Assembly: GCF_013394795.1 (NCBI RefSeq)
Contig: NZ_JABXYU010000001.1
Location: forward strand, 186,001 to 250,000
DNA length: 64,000 bases
From: Leptotrichia sp. oral taxon 223
GTDB lineage: Bacteria; Fusobacteriota; Fusobacteriia; Fusobacteriales; Leptotrichiaceae
Reading direction: 5' to 3'
The notes beneath the pieces are model-generated. The model had not been told where the DNA came from and did not search any database. It worked only from the letters and a program-made list of their open reading frames with translations. Positions 14,604 through 25,127 of the stretch are shown here, in pieces (position 1 is the stretch's first letter; each line of letters starts with the position of its first letter). The translations under genes and the position numbers were made by a program.

Positions 14604-15253
14604 GTTATAAAAATGAAGAAGAGTGGCTTGATATACGCAAAAAAGGTATCGGCGGAAGCGATGCAGGAGCAATAATGGGAAAAAATAAATATAAAAATAT
14701 TATTGACGTTTGGAAAGACAAAACTGGAAGAGTACAAAATAATTTCATAAGCCCTGCAGCTCAAAGAGGTAAGAACCTTGAAAAAAATATATTTAATTCC
14801 TACAAAGAGGACCATCCTGATAAAAAAATATTAGAAGTCAATAAAATGTATGTTCATCCAAAATACGACTTCATACGGGCTAATTTGGACGGAGAAATTG
14901 TTTATCAGGATAAAAAAGGAATACTGGAAATAAAAACAACTACAATTAACAAATGGAACAAATATATCGAAGAATGGCAAAATAACATTCCTGAAAGCTA
15001 TTTATATCAAATTTTACATTACTTTTTAGTAACTGGCTATGAATATGCCGTATTGGTTGCTGAAATAAAATTTGAATGTTTTAAAAGCGAAAATACAACA
15101 CCGTTCGATCTAGATAAAAGATTGCAGACAATTGTAATCAATAGAACCGATTGGGAAGATGAAATACAGGAACTTTTAAATAAAGAAATTGAATTTTGGG
15201 AATGTGTCAAAAACGATACAGAGCCAAGAATGATAAAAACTTATGGAGGTTAG
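14585..15253 (+). CDS. YqaJ-type phage exonuclease (lambda exonuclease fold)
   Basis: 222 residues. The N-terminus has RKKGIGGSDAGAIMGKNKYK, the YqaJ signature. The active site follows as NLDGEI and GILEIKTTT (D...E-x-K), with YLYQILHYFLVTG (the Q-x2-H-Y motif) after it. It resects double-stranded ends 5'-3' to make 3' overhangs for the RecT annealase two genes downstream. Start by AAAGGAGAAAT. Together with DUF1351 and RecT it forms the phage recombination block. Confidence 0.9.
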   Translation: MEYKEISYKNEEEWLDIRKKGIGGSDAGAIMGKNKYKNIIDVWKDKTGRVQNNFISPAAQRGKNLEKNIFNSYKEDHPDKKILEVNKMYVHPKYDFIRANLDGEIVYQDKKGILEIKTTTINKWNKYIEEWQNNIPESYLYQILHYFLVTGYEYAVLVAEIKFECFKSENTTPFDLDKRLQTIVINRTDWEDEIQELLNKEIEFWECVKNDTEPRMIKTYGG

Positions 15254-15255
15254 GA

Positions 15256-15492
15256 ATGAAAAAATTAGCAAATGGAAATTATGAATTAACAAGAGATGAA
15301 TTAAAAGTATATCTTGAGGGATACCATAAAAACAATGCTTTAGAATACGGGGGAGTAGATAACTAGGATTGGTATGGAGATAGTTTGTATGACTATTGCG
15401 AGGACGAAAGAAAAGAAACAGGGAATGAAGACTATGATATAGAAAATCTAGTTAAAGATATAATTGACAATTTAGAAAAGGAGAATCTTTGA
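15256..15492 (+). pseudogene. Small early gene interrupted by an in-frame TAG
   Basis: From ATG at 15256 the frame codes 36 residues (MKKLANGNYELTRDELKVYL; ending YGGVDN), meets TAG at 15364-15366, and continues in the same frame for 41 codons (DWYGDSLYDYCEDERKET; IENLVKDIIDNLEKENL) to TGA at 15490, two bases before the next start. The uninterrupted downstream reading and even composition show that both halves were one 78-codon gene. A TGG or CAG to TAG mutation is the simplest cause. Other genes in this phage end in TAG, so general recoding of TAG is not supported. Confidence 0.62.
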
Positions 15493-15493
15493 A

Positions 15494-16447
15494 ATGAAAA
15501 ATAAAAATGTAGAAATTGAAACAGAAACATCATTAGTTACATTGCCTAAAATGGAGTTTGTTTTTGACAGTGCAAAAATAACTCCAGCTAAAATTGATAA
15601 AGGTATGATTGATTTTGAAAAAGCAGAAAGAGATGTTAAAGAAATAGAAAAACTTTATAACGTGGTATTCACAGATTTGGAAGATGTGAAACGATACAGA
15701 GAGGAAGTTGCAAGCAAAAAATCAAATGCTGAAAAATTCAAAAAGGATTTGATGGATTATTTGACGGCAGACTCTAAAGAAGTTAATCAAAAACTTATCA
15801 ATCTGATTAAAAGGGTGGAAGCAGTAAGAAAATTTTTGCATGAAAAAGAGAAAGAGCTAGATAATGTTAAAAGAGAGAAAATAAAATCTATTAAAGAATT
15901 AATTTTTAAAGATAGACCTGATTATCTGATTTACTTGATAGATAACGAAAAATGGGAAAAGAAAACTTTTAAGGAAACAAATATCGAAGCTGAAATACAG
16001 CAACAATATGATGAACTGATTAAAAAAGAAAACTTTATAAAACAAGAAATCGAAAAAGCAAATAAAGAAATTCAATTTAAAATATTATTTGAAAATGTAA
16101 AATTTTTAATCAAGGAGGAGTATACAACTATTTCGGAAGCTATCACAAATAAGATGAACGAAATAAAACAAACAGAAGAAAATTTAAGAAAACAAGCGGA
16201 AGAAAAAGCAGAAAAAGAGAAACAACAGGAAATTGAAGCCTTAAAGCAACAACAGGAGCAAGAAAAGCAAGAAGCAGTTGCTAAGGCTGTTAAAGAAAAA
16301 GAAATTCAAGAAAATTCAAATGATAATTCCGAAAAAACAGACACATATATCTGTATAAAAGTAAATGGACTTACAAAAGAAGCAACTAACGATTTGCTGG
16401 AAGTAATTAAAAAACACAACTTGAAATATATAAAGGAGATGAAATAA
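15494..16447 (+). CDS. DUF1351 protein of the recombination block
   Basis: 317 residues. The first 200 residues are the DUF1351 region (VFDSAKITPAKIDKGMIDFE; YREEVASKKSNAEKFKKDLM), then a long charged coiled coil rich in K, E and Q (about 225-275), then a small C-terminal domain (YICIKVNGLTKEATNDLLEV). The family is found next to RecT or Erf genes in phages and is thought to assist recombination; the exact activity is not known. Ribosome site AAAAGGAGAAT; it lies directly between the exonuclease region and recT. Confidence 0.82.
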   Translation: MKNKNVEIETETSLVTLPKMEFVFDSAKITPAKIDKGMIDFEKAERDVKEIEKLYNVVFTDLEDVKRYREEVASKKSNAEKFKKDLMDYLTADSKEVNQKLINLIKRVEAVRKFLHEKEKELDNVKREKIKSIKELIFKDRPDYLIYLIDNEKWEKKTFKETNIEAEIQQQYDELIKKENFIKQEIEKANKEIQFKILFENVKFLIKEEYTTISEAITNKMNEIKQTEENLRKQAEEKAEKEKQQEIEALKQQQEQEKQEAVAKAVKEKEIQENSNDNSEKTDTYICIKVNGLTKEATNDLLEVIKKHNLKYIKEMK

Positions 16448-16448
16448 A

Positions 16449-17330
16449 ATGGCAGGAACTTTAATGAATCCAAAAAAACAAACAAAAGGAACAGTGGGTA
16501 CAACTACACTAAAATCAATGATAAACGACGAAAGAACAAAAAATAAATTTAAAGAATTACTAGGAAATAAGGCTGCTGGATTCTTAACTTCACTACTAAA
16601 TACTACAAATGGAAATGCACAGCTACAAGAAGCAGAACCACAAAGCATTTTGAAGGCTGGAGCAATAGCTGCAACATTAGATTTACCAATCGATCCAAAT
16701 TTAGGATTTGCCTATGTAGTGCCTTACAAGAACAAATATAAAGACAGTTATGGTAACTGGCAAGAAAAAAATGAGGCACAATTTCAATTAGGCTACAAAG
16801 GATTTATACAACTAGCAATCAGAACTGGACAGTATAAAAAAATTAATGTTACAGAACTTTATGAGGGGCAGTTTGAAAGCTATGATCCAATTACTGATGA
16901 ACTAAAATACAATCTTGGCGGAAAAATAAGTGATGAAGTAACTCACTATATCGCGTATTTCCAAACTATGAATGGATTTGAGAAATATAATGTAATGAGC
17001 AAGGAAGAAATAAGGGAACACGCTAAAAAGTTCAGCAAGACGTTTTTAAGTAGATTTTCAAGCTGGCAAACTAACTTCGACAGTATGGCGAAGAAAACGG
17101 TATTAAAACTACTATTAAGCAAATTTGGAATACTAAGCATTGAAATGCAGACAGCACAAAAAGTAGATCAGGCTGTTATAAAAGAAGTTGAGCCAAACGG
17201 AAATGTAGAAGTCGAATACGTAGACAGTCCTGGCAATGCAAGCGATATTATTGAAGAAGAAACAGCAAATAACGATGTTCAAAGCGATAATGAAATCGTT
17301 GAGAATTTTAATTCAGAAGATTTATTTTAA
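16449..17330 (+). CDS. recT: RecT-family single-strand annealing protein
   Basis: 293 residues. The RecT core is clear: ILKAGAIAATLDLPIDPNLG, FAYVVPYKNK, AQFQLGYKGFIQLAIRTGQY and MAKKTVLKLLLSKFGILS. The C-terminus is an acidic tail as in other RecT proteins. It coats single-stranded DNA left by the YqaJ exonuclease and promotes annealing and strand exchange. Start after AAAGGAGATGAAATAAA. Confidence 0.93.
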   Translation: MAGTLMNPKKQTKGTVGTTTLKSMINDERTKNKFKELLGNKAAGFLTSLLNTTNGNAQLQEAEPQSILKAGAIAATLDLPIDPNLGFAYVVPYKNKYKDSYGNWQEKNEAQFQLGYKGFIQLAIRTGQYKKINVTELYEGQFESYDPITDELKYNLGGKISDEVTHYIAYFQTMNGFEKYNVMSKEEIREHAKKFSKTFLSRFSSWQTNFDSMAKKTVLKLLLSKFGILSIEMQTAQKVDQAVIKEVEPNGNVEVEYVDSPGNASDIIEEETANNDVQSDNEIVENFNSEDLF

Positions 17331-17380
17331 AAAAACGAGGGTTAATTGAGAGTACTTTTAAACAAAACAGGAGGATTAAA

Positions 17381-17875
17381 ATGGAAAGAGAAAGTGTGTT
17401 AGAAATAGAATTTAAGCCTATTTGGGATAAATGGGCTTGGAAAATTACAAAACAGAACGAAGAAATATTGAGAAGAAATGAATTCATAGATAAAGAATTG
17501 AATGTTGAATCTTTTCGTTCTCCAGAATTTTATACAATTCAGGATAAATTATTTATAAGAGGTTCTTCTAAAAAAGGAGATGAGGATATTCAGTTTTGTA
17601 CATCAGAAGAAAAAGAATTAATAGAAGAAAAAGTAAAAGCTATCAATGAAAAATACGGGATTCCGAAGAGATGGAGAGCAGAAGAAGGAAATATTTATTA
17701 TTTTTTAAATAATATATTTAATATAATGAATAGTGAAGAAAATTATACATGTCTCGAAGATAAAAGATATGAAAATGGTAATTACTTTGAAACAGAAGAA
17801 GAAGCATTAAAATATGCAAAGTACATGAAAAAATGTAGCCTTGAATGGCACGAGAAGAGGGATAATAATGAGTAG
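17381..17875 (+). CDS. Hypothetical phage protein, 164 aa
   Basis: The C-terminal half (GIPKRWRAEEGNIYYFLNN, later YENGNYFETEEEALKYAKYM) follows a pattern seen in many phage hypothetical proteins, a small domain that presents an aromatic-rich sheet and ends with a GNYF-x-TEEEA helix. The N-terminal half is acidic. Function unknown. Ribosome site AGGAGGATTAAA. It ends 8 bp into the next gene. Confidence 0.7.
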   Translation: MERESVLEIEFKPIWDKWAWKITKQNEEILRRNEFIDKELNVESFRSPEFYTIQDKLFIRGSSKKGDEDIQFCTSEEKELIEEKVKAINEKYGIPKRWRAEEGNIYYFLNNIFNIMNSEENYTCLEDKRYENGNYFETEEEALKYAKYMKKCSLEWHEKRDNNE

Positions 17876-18269
17876 AGAAATAAAATTCAGAGCTTGGCTT
17901 AAAGAAGACAAGAGAATGGTAAATGTTGAAACAATGGATTTTACAGATAAATCAATGCAATATCTGGAAAAGAGCGAAATTATTAATGCACATTTTTTAA
18001 GAAGAGTGAGCTTTGATGATGTTGAATTAATGCAATTTACAGGAGTAAATGATAAAAATGGTAAAGAAATTTATGAAAATGACTTAATTTCTTGTAATAA
18101 ATATAAAAATATAGTTGTATTTTTTGAAAACGGATGTTTCAAAATCAAATATCCAAAAAGCGATACAACTAATACAATATGTACATTAGATACATTTTTA
18201 GAAAAATATAAGTGCAAAATTTCAGGAAATATTTATGAAAACAAAAACTTACTGGAGGAAAACAATTGA
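17868..18269 (+). CDS. YopX-family protein
   Basis: 133 residues from ATG at 17868 (after AGAGGGATAATA). The start SREIKFRAWLKEDKRMV, the middle DDVELMQFTGVNDKNGKEIY and ENDLISCNKYKNIVVFFENG are the YopX signature. YopX proteins are small beta-rich phage proteins of unknown function, often in early regions. The start overlaps the previous gene by 8 bp. Confidence 0.87.
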   Translation: MSREIKFRAWLKEDKRMVNVETMDFTDKSMQYLEKSEIINAHFLRRVSFDDVELMQFTGVNDKNGKEIYENDLISCNKYKNIVVFFENGCFKIKYPKSDTTNTICTLDTFLEKYKCKISGNIYENKNLLEENN

Positions 18270-18457
18270 TTAAACACGCTGAGATACACAAAATCAAAAT
18301 CGAAAATGAAATAAGATTTATAGCAAAAGTGTATATTGAAAGAGAAGAAATAGAAGACGAAAATTTTAGCAGTCCAACTTTTGAAGAAACTGCTAAGCAC
18401 ATTTTGAAAGATTGTGTTATATCGAATTACTTTGATATGACGGAAATGGAGGAATGA
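18266..18457 (+). CDS. Hypothetical early phage protein, 63 aa, TTG start
   Basis: TTG start overlaps the stop of the YopX gene (TTGA) and follows GGAGGAAAACAA. Acidic alpha/beta product (FIAKVYIEREEIEDENFSSP). Not recognised. Confidence 0.58.
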   Translation: MIKHAEIHKIKIENEIRFIAKVYIEREEIEDENFSSPTFEETAKHILKDCVISNYFDMTEMEE

Positions 18458-18633
18458 TGAAAAAGTGGTTTTATGAATGTGATGATATTATGAAAATAAT
18501 TGGTGTTAAAGAGGGCAAGGCATATAAGATTATAAGAAAATTGAACGAAGAATTGAGAGAAAAAGGATTTTTAACGCAGCAAGGTAAAGTAAATGCTAAA
18601 TACTTCAATGAACGTTACAATATAGGACAGTGA
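18457..18633 (+). CDS. Excisionase-like DNA-binding protein
   Basis: 58 residues from the second of two adjacent ATGs, after GGAGGAATG. It reads KKWFYECDDIMKIIGVKEGK, then AYKIIRKLNEELREKGFLTQ and a basic end with KYFNERYNI. This is the pattern of the small excisionase/Xis-like helix-turn-helix proteins of phages and ICEs of low-GC hosts. It lies directly upstream of the integrase and overlaps its extended frame, the normal xis-int order. It would steer integrase toward excision. Confidence 0.75.
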   Translation: MKKWFYECDDIMKIIGVKEGKAYKIIRKLNEELREKGFLTQQGKVNAKYFNERYNIGQ

Positions 18634-18638
18634 TTTTT

Positions 18639-19688
18639 ATGCCAGCATATAAGGATGAAAAAAGCAAAAAATGGTATGTTTCTTTTTATGTAAAAGAAAA
18701 TGGAATTTCTAAAAAAGTTAAAAAAATGGGATTTAATAAAAAGCAAGAAGCAATGGAGTATGAAAGAAATTATATAAACTCTTTTGTGTCTGATACTGAA
18801 ATAACATTTGAAAATCTATATAAATCTTATATGGACGATCAAAAAAATAGATTAAAACCAAGTACATTAGAAAGTAAAACATATATTTTCAATAAAAAGA
18901 TATTACCATTTTTTCAAAAATATAAAATTAAAGAAATAACACCTTTATTGATTAGGAAATGGCAAAATGAACTAATAAAAGAAAACTTTGCTCAAACATA
19001 TTTAAGAGCCATCCATGAACAACTTGTTGCTATATTAAATTATGCGGTTAAATTTTACAATTTAAACAAAAATCCTTGTTCAGCAGCTGGAAGAATTGGA
19101 AAAAAGAATGCTGGCGAAATGAATATATGGACATTAGAAGAATTTAAACAATTTATAAAGGCAATTAATCATAAAAAAGAAGCCGTGGTTGGATTCAATA
19201 TATTGTTTTATACAGGTATGAGAGTAGGCGAAATGTTAGCACTAACGATTTCAGATATAGATTTTGAGAAATGTAAAATAAGGATAAATAAAACTTTTCA
19301 GAGAATAAAAAGAACTGATGTTATATCAACACCAAAAACTCCTAAGTCCAAAAGAACTATTGATTGTCCTAAATTTGTTATAGACATTATACAAGACTAC
19401 ATCAAAGTATTGTATAAGCCTACGTCAAAAACTAGACTATTTGAGGGGTTTACAAAGTCTAAATTTCAAAACGATGTGAACGTCTATTCTCGGAAAGCCA
19501 ACTTGAAAAAAATCAGAGTTCACGATTTAAGACATTCCCACGCAACTTTTTTATTATCGAAAGGTGTTAATATAGTATCACTTTCAAGAAGATTAGGGCA
19601 CGAAAGAGTATCAACTACTTTAGATATATATTCACACGTTCTAAAAGAAGACGATGATTTAATTAAAGATATACTAAACAATTTATAG
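18639..19688 (+). CDS. int: Phage integrase (tyrosine recombinase)
   Basis: 349 residues. An N-terminal AP2-like arm-binding domain (MPAYKDEKSKKWYVSFYVKE), a SAM-like core-binding domain (about 60-145) and a C-terminal catalytic domain with all key residues: Arg in GMRVGEMLAL, His-x-x-Arg in VHDLRHSHATFL, His in LGHERVSTT and the nucleophile Tyr in DIYSHV. It integrates and excises the prophage. ATG at 18639 is preferred over the GTG at 18630, which overlaps the excisionase. It is the last gene of the rightward operon, next to the phage end. Confidence 0.95.
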   Translation: MPAYKDEKSKKWYVSFYVKENGISKKVKKMGFNKKQEAMEYERNYINSFVSDTEITFENLYKSYMDDQKNRLKPSTLESKTYIFNKKILPFFQKYKIKEITPLLIRKWQNELIKENFAQTYLRAIHEQLVAILNYAVKFYNLNKNPCSAAGRIGKKNAGEMNIWTLEEFKQFIKAINHKKEAVVGFNILFYTGMRVGEMLALTISDIDFEKCKIRINKTFQRIKRTDVISTPKTPKSKRTIDCPKFVIDIIQDYIKVLYKPTSKTRLFEGFTKSKFQNDVNVYSRKANLKKIRVHDLRHSHATFLLSKGVNIVSLSRRLGHERVSTTLDIYSHVLKEDDDLIKDILNNL

Positions 19689-19690
19689 AA

Positions 19691-19718
19691 AACAGTACTA
19701 AAAAGGTACTGTTTTTTT
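19691..19718 (+). terminator. Terminator of the rightward prophage operon
   Basis: AACAGTAC...GTACTGTT followed by T7, a few bases after the integrase stop. Confidence 0.88.
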
Positions 19719-19988
19719 GTGAAAATATTTAAAATTTAAAGTTTTTGACTTTTTTTGGAAAAATGAAAACAAGCCAAAACAAGTATTTAAACCATAAATA
19801 AATTTTAAACCATACATCATCCAGAGAAACGACGGTTTTATCCAAGTCATTCTGTTTAAACTGAACTTGCTTCCAAATTTTCCTAACTTTAAAGCCTCAT
19901 CTGCTATTTCATTGTTATACGCCTGATAAACTCTTATTGTCTTGTCATCAAATACAGCATAAATATTTCTTTCCTCTTCTTTTTTCAT
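19698..19988 (-). pseudogene. DUF4291 gene truncated at the prophage end
   Basis: From ATG at 19988 (after GAAAGGAATAATT) the first 60 residues match the N-terminus of DUF4291 proteins (RNIYAVFDDKTIRVYQAYNN; LNRMTWIKPSFLWMMY). At about 19811 the match stops and the frame runs on into unrelated AT-rich sequence and the integrase terminator. Complete DUF4291 proteins are about twice as long, so the 3' part is missing. The break lies about 120 bp from the integrase stop, so the prophage probably inserted in this gene and carries the other half beyond the left edge of the window. Confidence 0.75.
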
Positions 19989-19999
19989 AATTATTCCTT

Positions 20000-20563
20000 T
20001 CATTCAAAATCCTTATTTGTAAAGTCACATCTGTTTAATTGTTCCATCGCATGTTTTCTTATCATTTCTTCCTCACTTTGCAACAATAGTTCCAGTTTTT
20101 CTTTCGCCTTAGGAGTATTTATATCTCCTAAAGCAAAACAGCATTTTCTCACTAATGCAAAATTATCATCCCAACGGTATTTTTCAAAATTCGAAGTTGC
20201 TAGTTCATATATACTATCTATTGTTTGTGGTAAGTGAAAACCTTGAAAATATGATGCTATAGTTTCATGTTCTTCATGAAATTCTTCTTTTCCTAATTTA
20301 ATATAATCTTCAATAAATTCAGATCTATCATATAATTTAAAAAAACTAATTGAAAGCATCAAATTATATATTTCAGATGAATTTTTCTTTTGACATGCTA
20401 TTTTTATTCCCTCTTTTATTATATTTATTTTTTCTTCATCTGTAACATCAGAGAAATTTGAAATTAATTCCTCATTTCTCAGTTGAAAATTTACAACATG
20501 AGTTTTTTTACTTAATTCAAACAATTTCTTTAGTTCATTTTGGTATTTTGCTGATATTTTCAT
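20000..20563 (-). CDS. HEAT-repeat immunity-like protein
   Basis: 187 residues, all helical, with HEAT-like repeats (IDSIYELATSNFEKYRWDDN; ALVRKCCFALGDINTPKAKE; MIRKHAMEQLNRCDF). Its ATG overlaps the stop of a small ORF that looks like the tip of a polymorphic toxin. A second gene with a 41-residue identical core lies upstream. Small HEAT-repeat proteins placed right behind toxin tips are typical immunity proteins of contact-dependent or polymorphic toxin systems; the role is inferred from this layout. Confidence 0.68.
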   Translation of the reverse strand: MKISAKYQNELKKLFELSKKTHVVNFQLRNEELISNFSDVTDEEKINIIKEGIKIACQKKNSSEIYNLMLSISFFKLYDRSEFIEDYIKLGKEEFHEEHETIASYFQGFHLPQTIDSIYELATSNFEKYRWDDNFALVRKCCFALGDINTPKAKEKLELLLQSEEEMIRKHAMEQLNRCDFTNKDFE

Positions 20564-20754
20564 TATTCATTCTCCTTTATAAATTCATACTTTTTCAAAT
20601 TCTGATTAAATATTTCTAATCCTTTCCCTCCTTCTTGTCCTAGTTGTATATGTATTGCATTTTCTCTAGTTACTTTATTCGCCTCTTCTTTAAAAGAAAT
20701 CATTTTTTTAACATCTTCAGTCTTCTCACTCAAAATCCTTATTTGTGAAATCAC
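20563..20754 (-). pseudogene. Orphan C-terminal tip of a polymorphic toxin
   Basis: 63 codons, of which the last part (HIQLGQEGGKGLEIFNQNLK) resembles the stub before the other immunity gene (INLGKGSGLEIFNQ). The frame begins inside the end of the upstream immunity gene and lacks a ribosome site. The stop overlaps the start of the next immunity gene (TAATG). It is read as the displaced or truncated end of a toxin. Confidence 0.55.
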
Positions 20755-21262
20755 GTCTATTCAACTCTCTTTTTGCTGATTCCCTTAAGTCTTGTGTCTC
20801 ATTTAAATTATTAGCCAAAAGTTCTAATTTTTCTTTCGCCTTAGGAGTGTTTATGTCTCCCAAAGCAAAACAGCATTTTCTGACTAGTGCAAAATTATCA
20901 TCCCAACGGTATTTTTCAAAATTCGAAGTTGCTAATTCATAAAGACATTCTACCGTAGACGGTAACTCCATTTCCATGAAATAAATAGCAATATCCTCAT
21001 GTCTTTCATGCCATTCTTCTTTTGAAATCTTACATAAGATATTTATGAACTCCTCAGAATACAAATCAAATGTAAATATTAACCAAAATAAAATATCTAA
21101 TTTTGTTTTATTTTTAAATAAATAGGCTTTTTCTAATTCTTCTTTTATAAATTTTATATCATCAATAAAATAATTTTTTTTCAATTTGTTTACTGATATT
21201 TTTTTATCTAAATATTTTTCTAGCAAATTTTTAGCTTCATTGAAATCATTTATTTTTTCCAT
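20726..21262 (-). CDS. HEAT-repeat immunity-like protein, paralogue
   Basis: 178 residues from ATG at 21262 (after GAGGAGATATTCATC). N-terminal half unlike its neighbour, C-terminal half nearly the same (CLYELATSNFEKYRWDDNFA; LVRKCCFALGDINTPKAKEK), pointing to gene duplication with conversion of the core, or selection for a shared fold with a variable recognition half. It follows a toxin-tip stub and so belongs to the same cassette array. Confidence 0.68.
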   Translation of the reverse strand: MEKINDFNEAKNLLEKYLDKKISVNKLKKNYFIDDIKFIKEELEKAYLFKNKTKLDILFWLIFTFDLYSEEFINILCKISKEEWHERHEDIAIYFMEMELPSTVECLYELATSNFEKYRWDDNFALVRKCCFALGDINTPKAKEKLELLANNLNETQDLRESAKRELNRRDFTNKDFE

Positions 21263-21350
21263 GATGAATATCTCCTCGTTTAACATTTATCTGTTTAATC
21301 CGTTGATTAAATATCTCTAAACCACTACCTTTACCTAAATTTATAGTTAT
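21246..21350 (-). pseudogene. Second toxin-tip stub
   Basis: A 34-codon open stretch without start codon: INLGKGSGLEIFNQRIKQIN followed by a basic end, closing inside the start of the immunity gene. Shares I-x-LG-x-G-GLEIFNQ with the stub at 20563. Confidence 0.55.
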
Positions 21351-21498
21351 TTAATTACCATATCATCTTAATTTTATTTTTAGTTGTGATTTTAAAAATA
21401 TAAGATTAAAGTTTATAAAAAAATTATTCCTGCCCATTTTTTTATTTGAGTGGACACACTCCATATATAAAAAAATGCATAGTATTTTTATATAAAAA
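21351..21498. other. Gap without a recognisable gene
   Basis: Very AT-rich remains between cassette pieces; nothing supportable seen. Confidence 0.4.
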
Positions 21499-21819
21499 TT
21501 ACCAATCTATTACATTCTCTGAACGTAATATGTCCAAAAATTTTTTTCTTAATTCTAAATTACCATCAATAACCTCATCTAATAAATCTTTTTCTATTAA
21601 TGCCCAATGAAATATCCCTGGAAGATGCCCAGAAAGATAAATTGTTCTAAAGTTTATATTTGGATCGATAATCTCAACTTCACTTTCTGAATAAACATAT
21701 AATCCACTATATTTATCTGTCATACCCAAAAAAAGTGTTTGATTTCTTTCTTCATCCCAATAAATACCAAAAATTTCTGCAATTTCATCTCCATTTCTAT
21801 CTCTTTTTATTATTCTCAT
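21499..21819 (-). CDS. Probable immunity-type protein, 106 aa
   Basis: Not recognised by name. Beta-rich N-terminal half (GDEIAEIFGIYWDEERNQTL; DKYSGLYVYSESEVEIID) and helical C-terminus. Ribosome site AAGGAAGGGATGTAAA. Small acidic single-domain proteins of this build in a toxin/immunity array are usually immunity proteins; this is context inference. Confidence 0.6.
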   Translation of the reverse strand: MRIIKRDRNGDEIAEIFGIYWDEERNQTLFLGMTDKYSGLYVYSESEVEIIDPNINFRTIYLSGHLPGIFHWALIEKDLLDEVIDGNLELRKKFLDILRSENVIDW

Positions 21820-21922
21820 TTTACATCCCTTCCTTAGTTTGAAATATTTTATTTGGATTAAGTATATTTCTTTATTATTTTGGTAAATTTCATTTTAAAC
21901 TTTCCCTATAGTTTCGTTGTAT

Positions 21923-21979
21923 TGTTATTTTTGTTCATATTTGGTAATATATCCTAACGCAAAGCAACAATTTCTCACT
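21923..21979 (-). pseudogene. Remnant of a third HEAT-repeat immunity gene
   Basis: Open fragment LVRNCCFALGYITKYEQK followed by TAA, matching LVRKCCFALGDI of the two intact paralogues. Only about 18 codons remain, pressed against the end of the next gene. Confidence 0.6.
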
Positions 21980-22388
21980 AAAAACTTTCTATCCAACTTT
22001 CATAAAATTCCTCTTGCTCTTTAACACTACCAATTTTTAATCCGTTATCATAATCAAAGATATCTACTACATCAGTTAAAGTTGCTTGTTTTCCCATTTG
22101 TAATTTGTACGCTTTTGTCCCTCCAAATTCTTTTTGCATTCCAGAAGGATAAACATTAATAGCTGAAGCATTACAAAGTAAATAAATGTTATTTAATTCT
22201 AATTTTTTTCGTAATTCTACAACAGAATCAAAAATATTATCACTTTTTGAAAAATATATTGTTCTTTCAATTTCTATTTTTAAATTAATTTCATCTTCAA
22301 TTTCTGATAAAAATAGTTTATTTTTTTCTATTTTTCCATTATTAATAATGTTAATCTCAAATATTTCCATATTATTTTCATCTTTCAC
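21978..22388 (-). CDS. Probable immunity-type protein, about 136 aa
   Basis: Not recognised. Start uncertain: GTG at 22388 has the best spaced ribosome site (GAAAGGG), other candidates are GTG 22406, ATG 22397 and ATG 22370. The N-terminal half is strand-rich and lysine-rich; the C-terminal half has LLCNASAINVYPSGMQKEFG and VVDIFDYDNGLKIGSVKEQE. The last helix ends in aromatic/acidic residues. It follows another toxin-tip stub, so an immunity role fits. Confidence 0.58.
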   Translation of the reverse strand: MKDENNMEIFEINIINNGKIEKNKLFLSEIEDEINLKIEIERTIYFSKSDNIFDSVVELRKKLELNNIYLLCNASAINVYPSGMQKEFGGTKAYKLQMGKQATLTDVVDIFDYDNGLKIGSVKEQEEFYESWIESF

Positions 22389-22509
22389 ATTTACCATCCC
22401 TTTCACTCACTTTTAATTTCTTCATATTCCTCCAAAAACGCCATTTCAACTTTCTAATATCATTAATTCCAGTATTTTCCAATACCAAATCATATTCTTT
22501 TTCTCTAGT
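22378..22509 (-). pseudogene. Third toxin-tip stub
   Basis: 43 codons open without a start: TREKEYDLVLENTGINDIRK, then LKWRFWRNMKKLKVSERDGK. Basic and rich in Trp/Arg, as in nuclease-type toxin tips. It ends overlapping the start of the immunity-type gene, the same geometry as the other two stubs. Confidence 0.55.
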
Positions 22510-24896
<2,387 letters not shown>

Positions 24897-25009
24897 TTTT
24901 TTTAAAATAACACTAATATAATATAATTATACTGAAATACGCTGTTTTATTCTTGTGCTAATATTACCTCGTTTCAACTGATCATGTTAAAATAACTGTT
25001 ATTGCGAAA

Positions 25010-25033
25010 AAGGGCATGACGTCTGATGCCCTT
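25010..25033 (-). repeat. Solo palindrome of the dispersed repeat family
   Basis: AAGGGCAT, 8-bp loop, ATGCCCTT. Read on the minus strand the loop is CAGACGTC, close to the CAnnCGCC loop of the other copies at 28950, 59196 and 59557. Confidence 0.6.
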
Positions 25034-25054
25034 GTGTTGAAAAATATATAAATA

Positions 25055-25088
25055 AAAAAGACTGTGATTTATAATTTTCAGTCTTTTT
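25055..25088. terminator. Bidirectional terminator between ligA and lon
   Basis: AAAAAGACTG...CAGTCTTTTT, with A/T runs on both sides, so it can serve both convergent genes. Confidence 0.85.
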
Positions 25089-25127
25089 ATTTTTTTGCTT
25101 TTTAAATTACTTCTCAATTCCTTTTTC

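Noticed and set aside
15256-15492. Recoding of TAG as a sense codon in this phage.
   Set aside because: The exonuclease gene (stop at 15251-15253) and the small TM gene (4958) end in TAG, so TAG acts as a normal stop; a single in-frame TAG does not show recoding.
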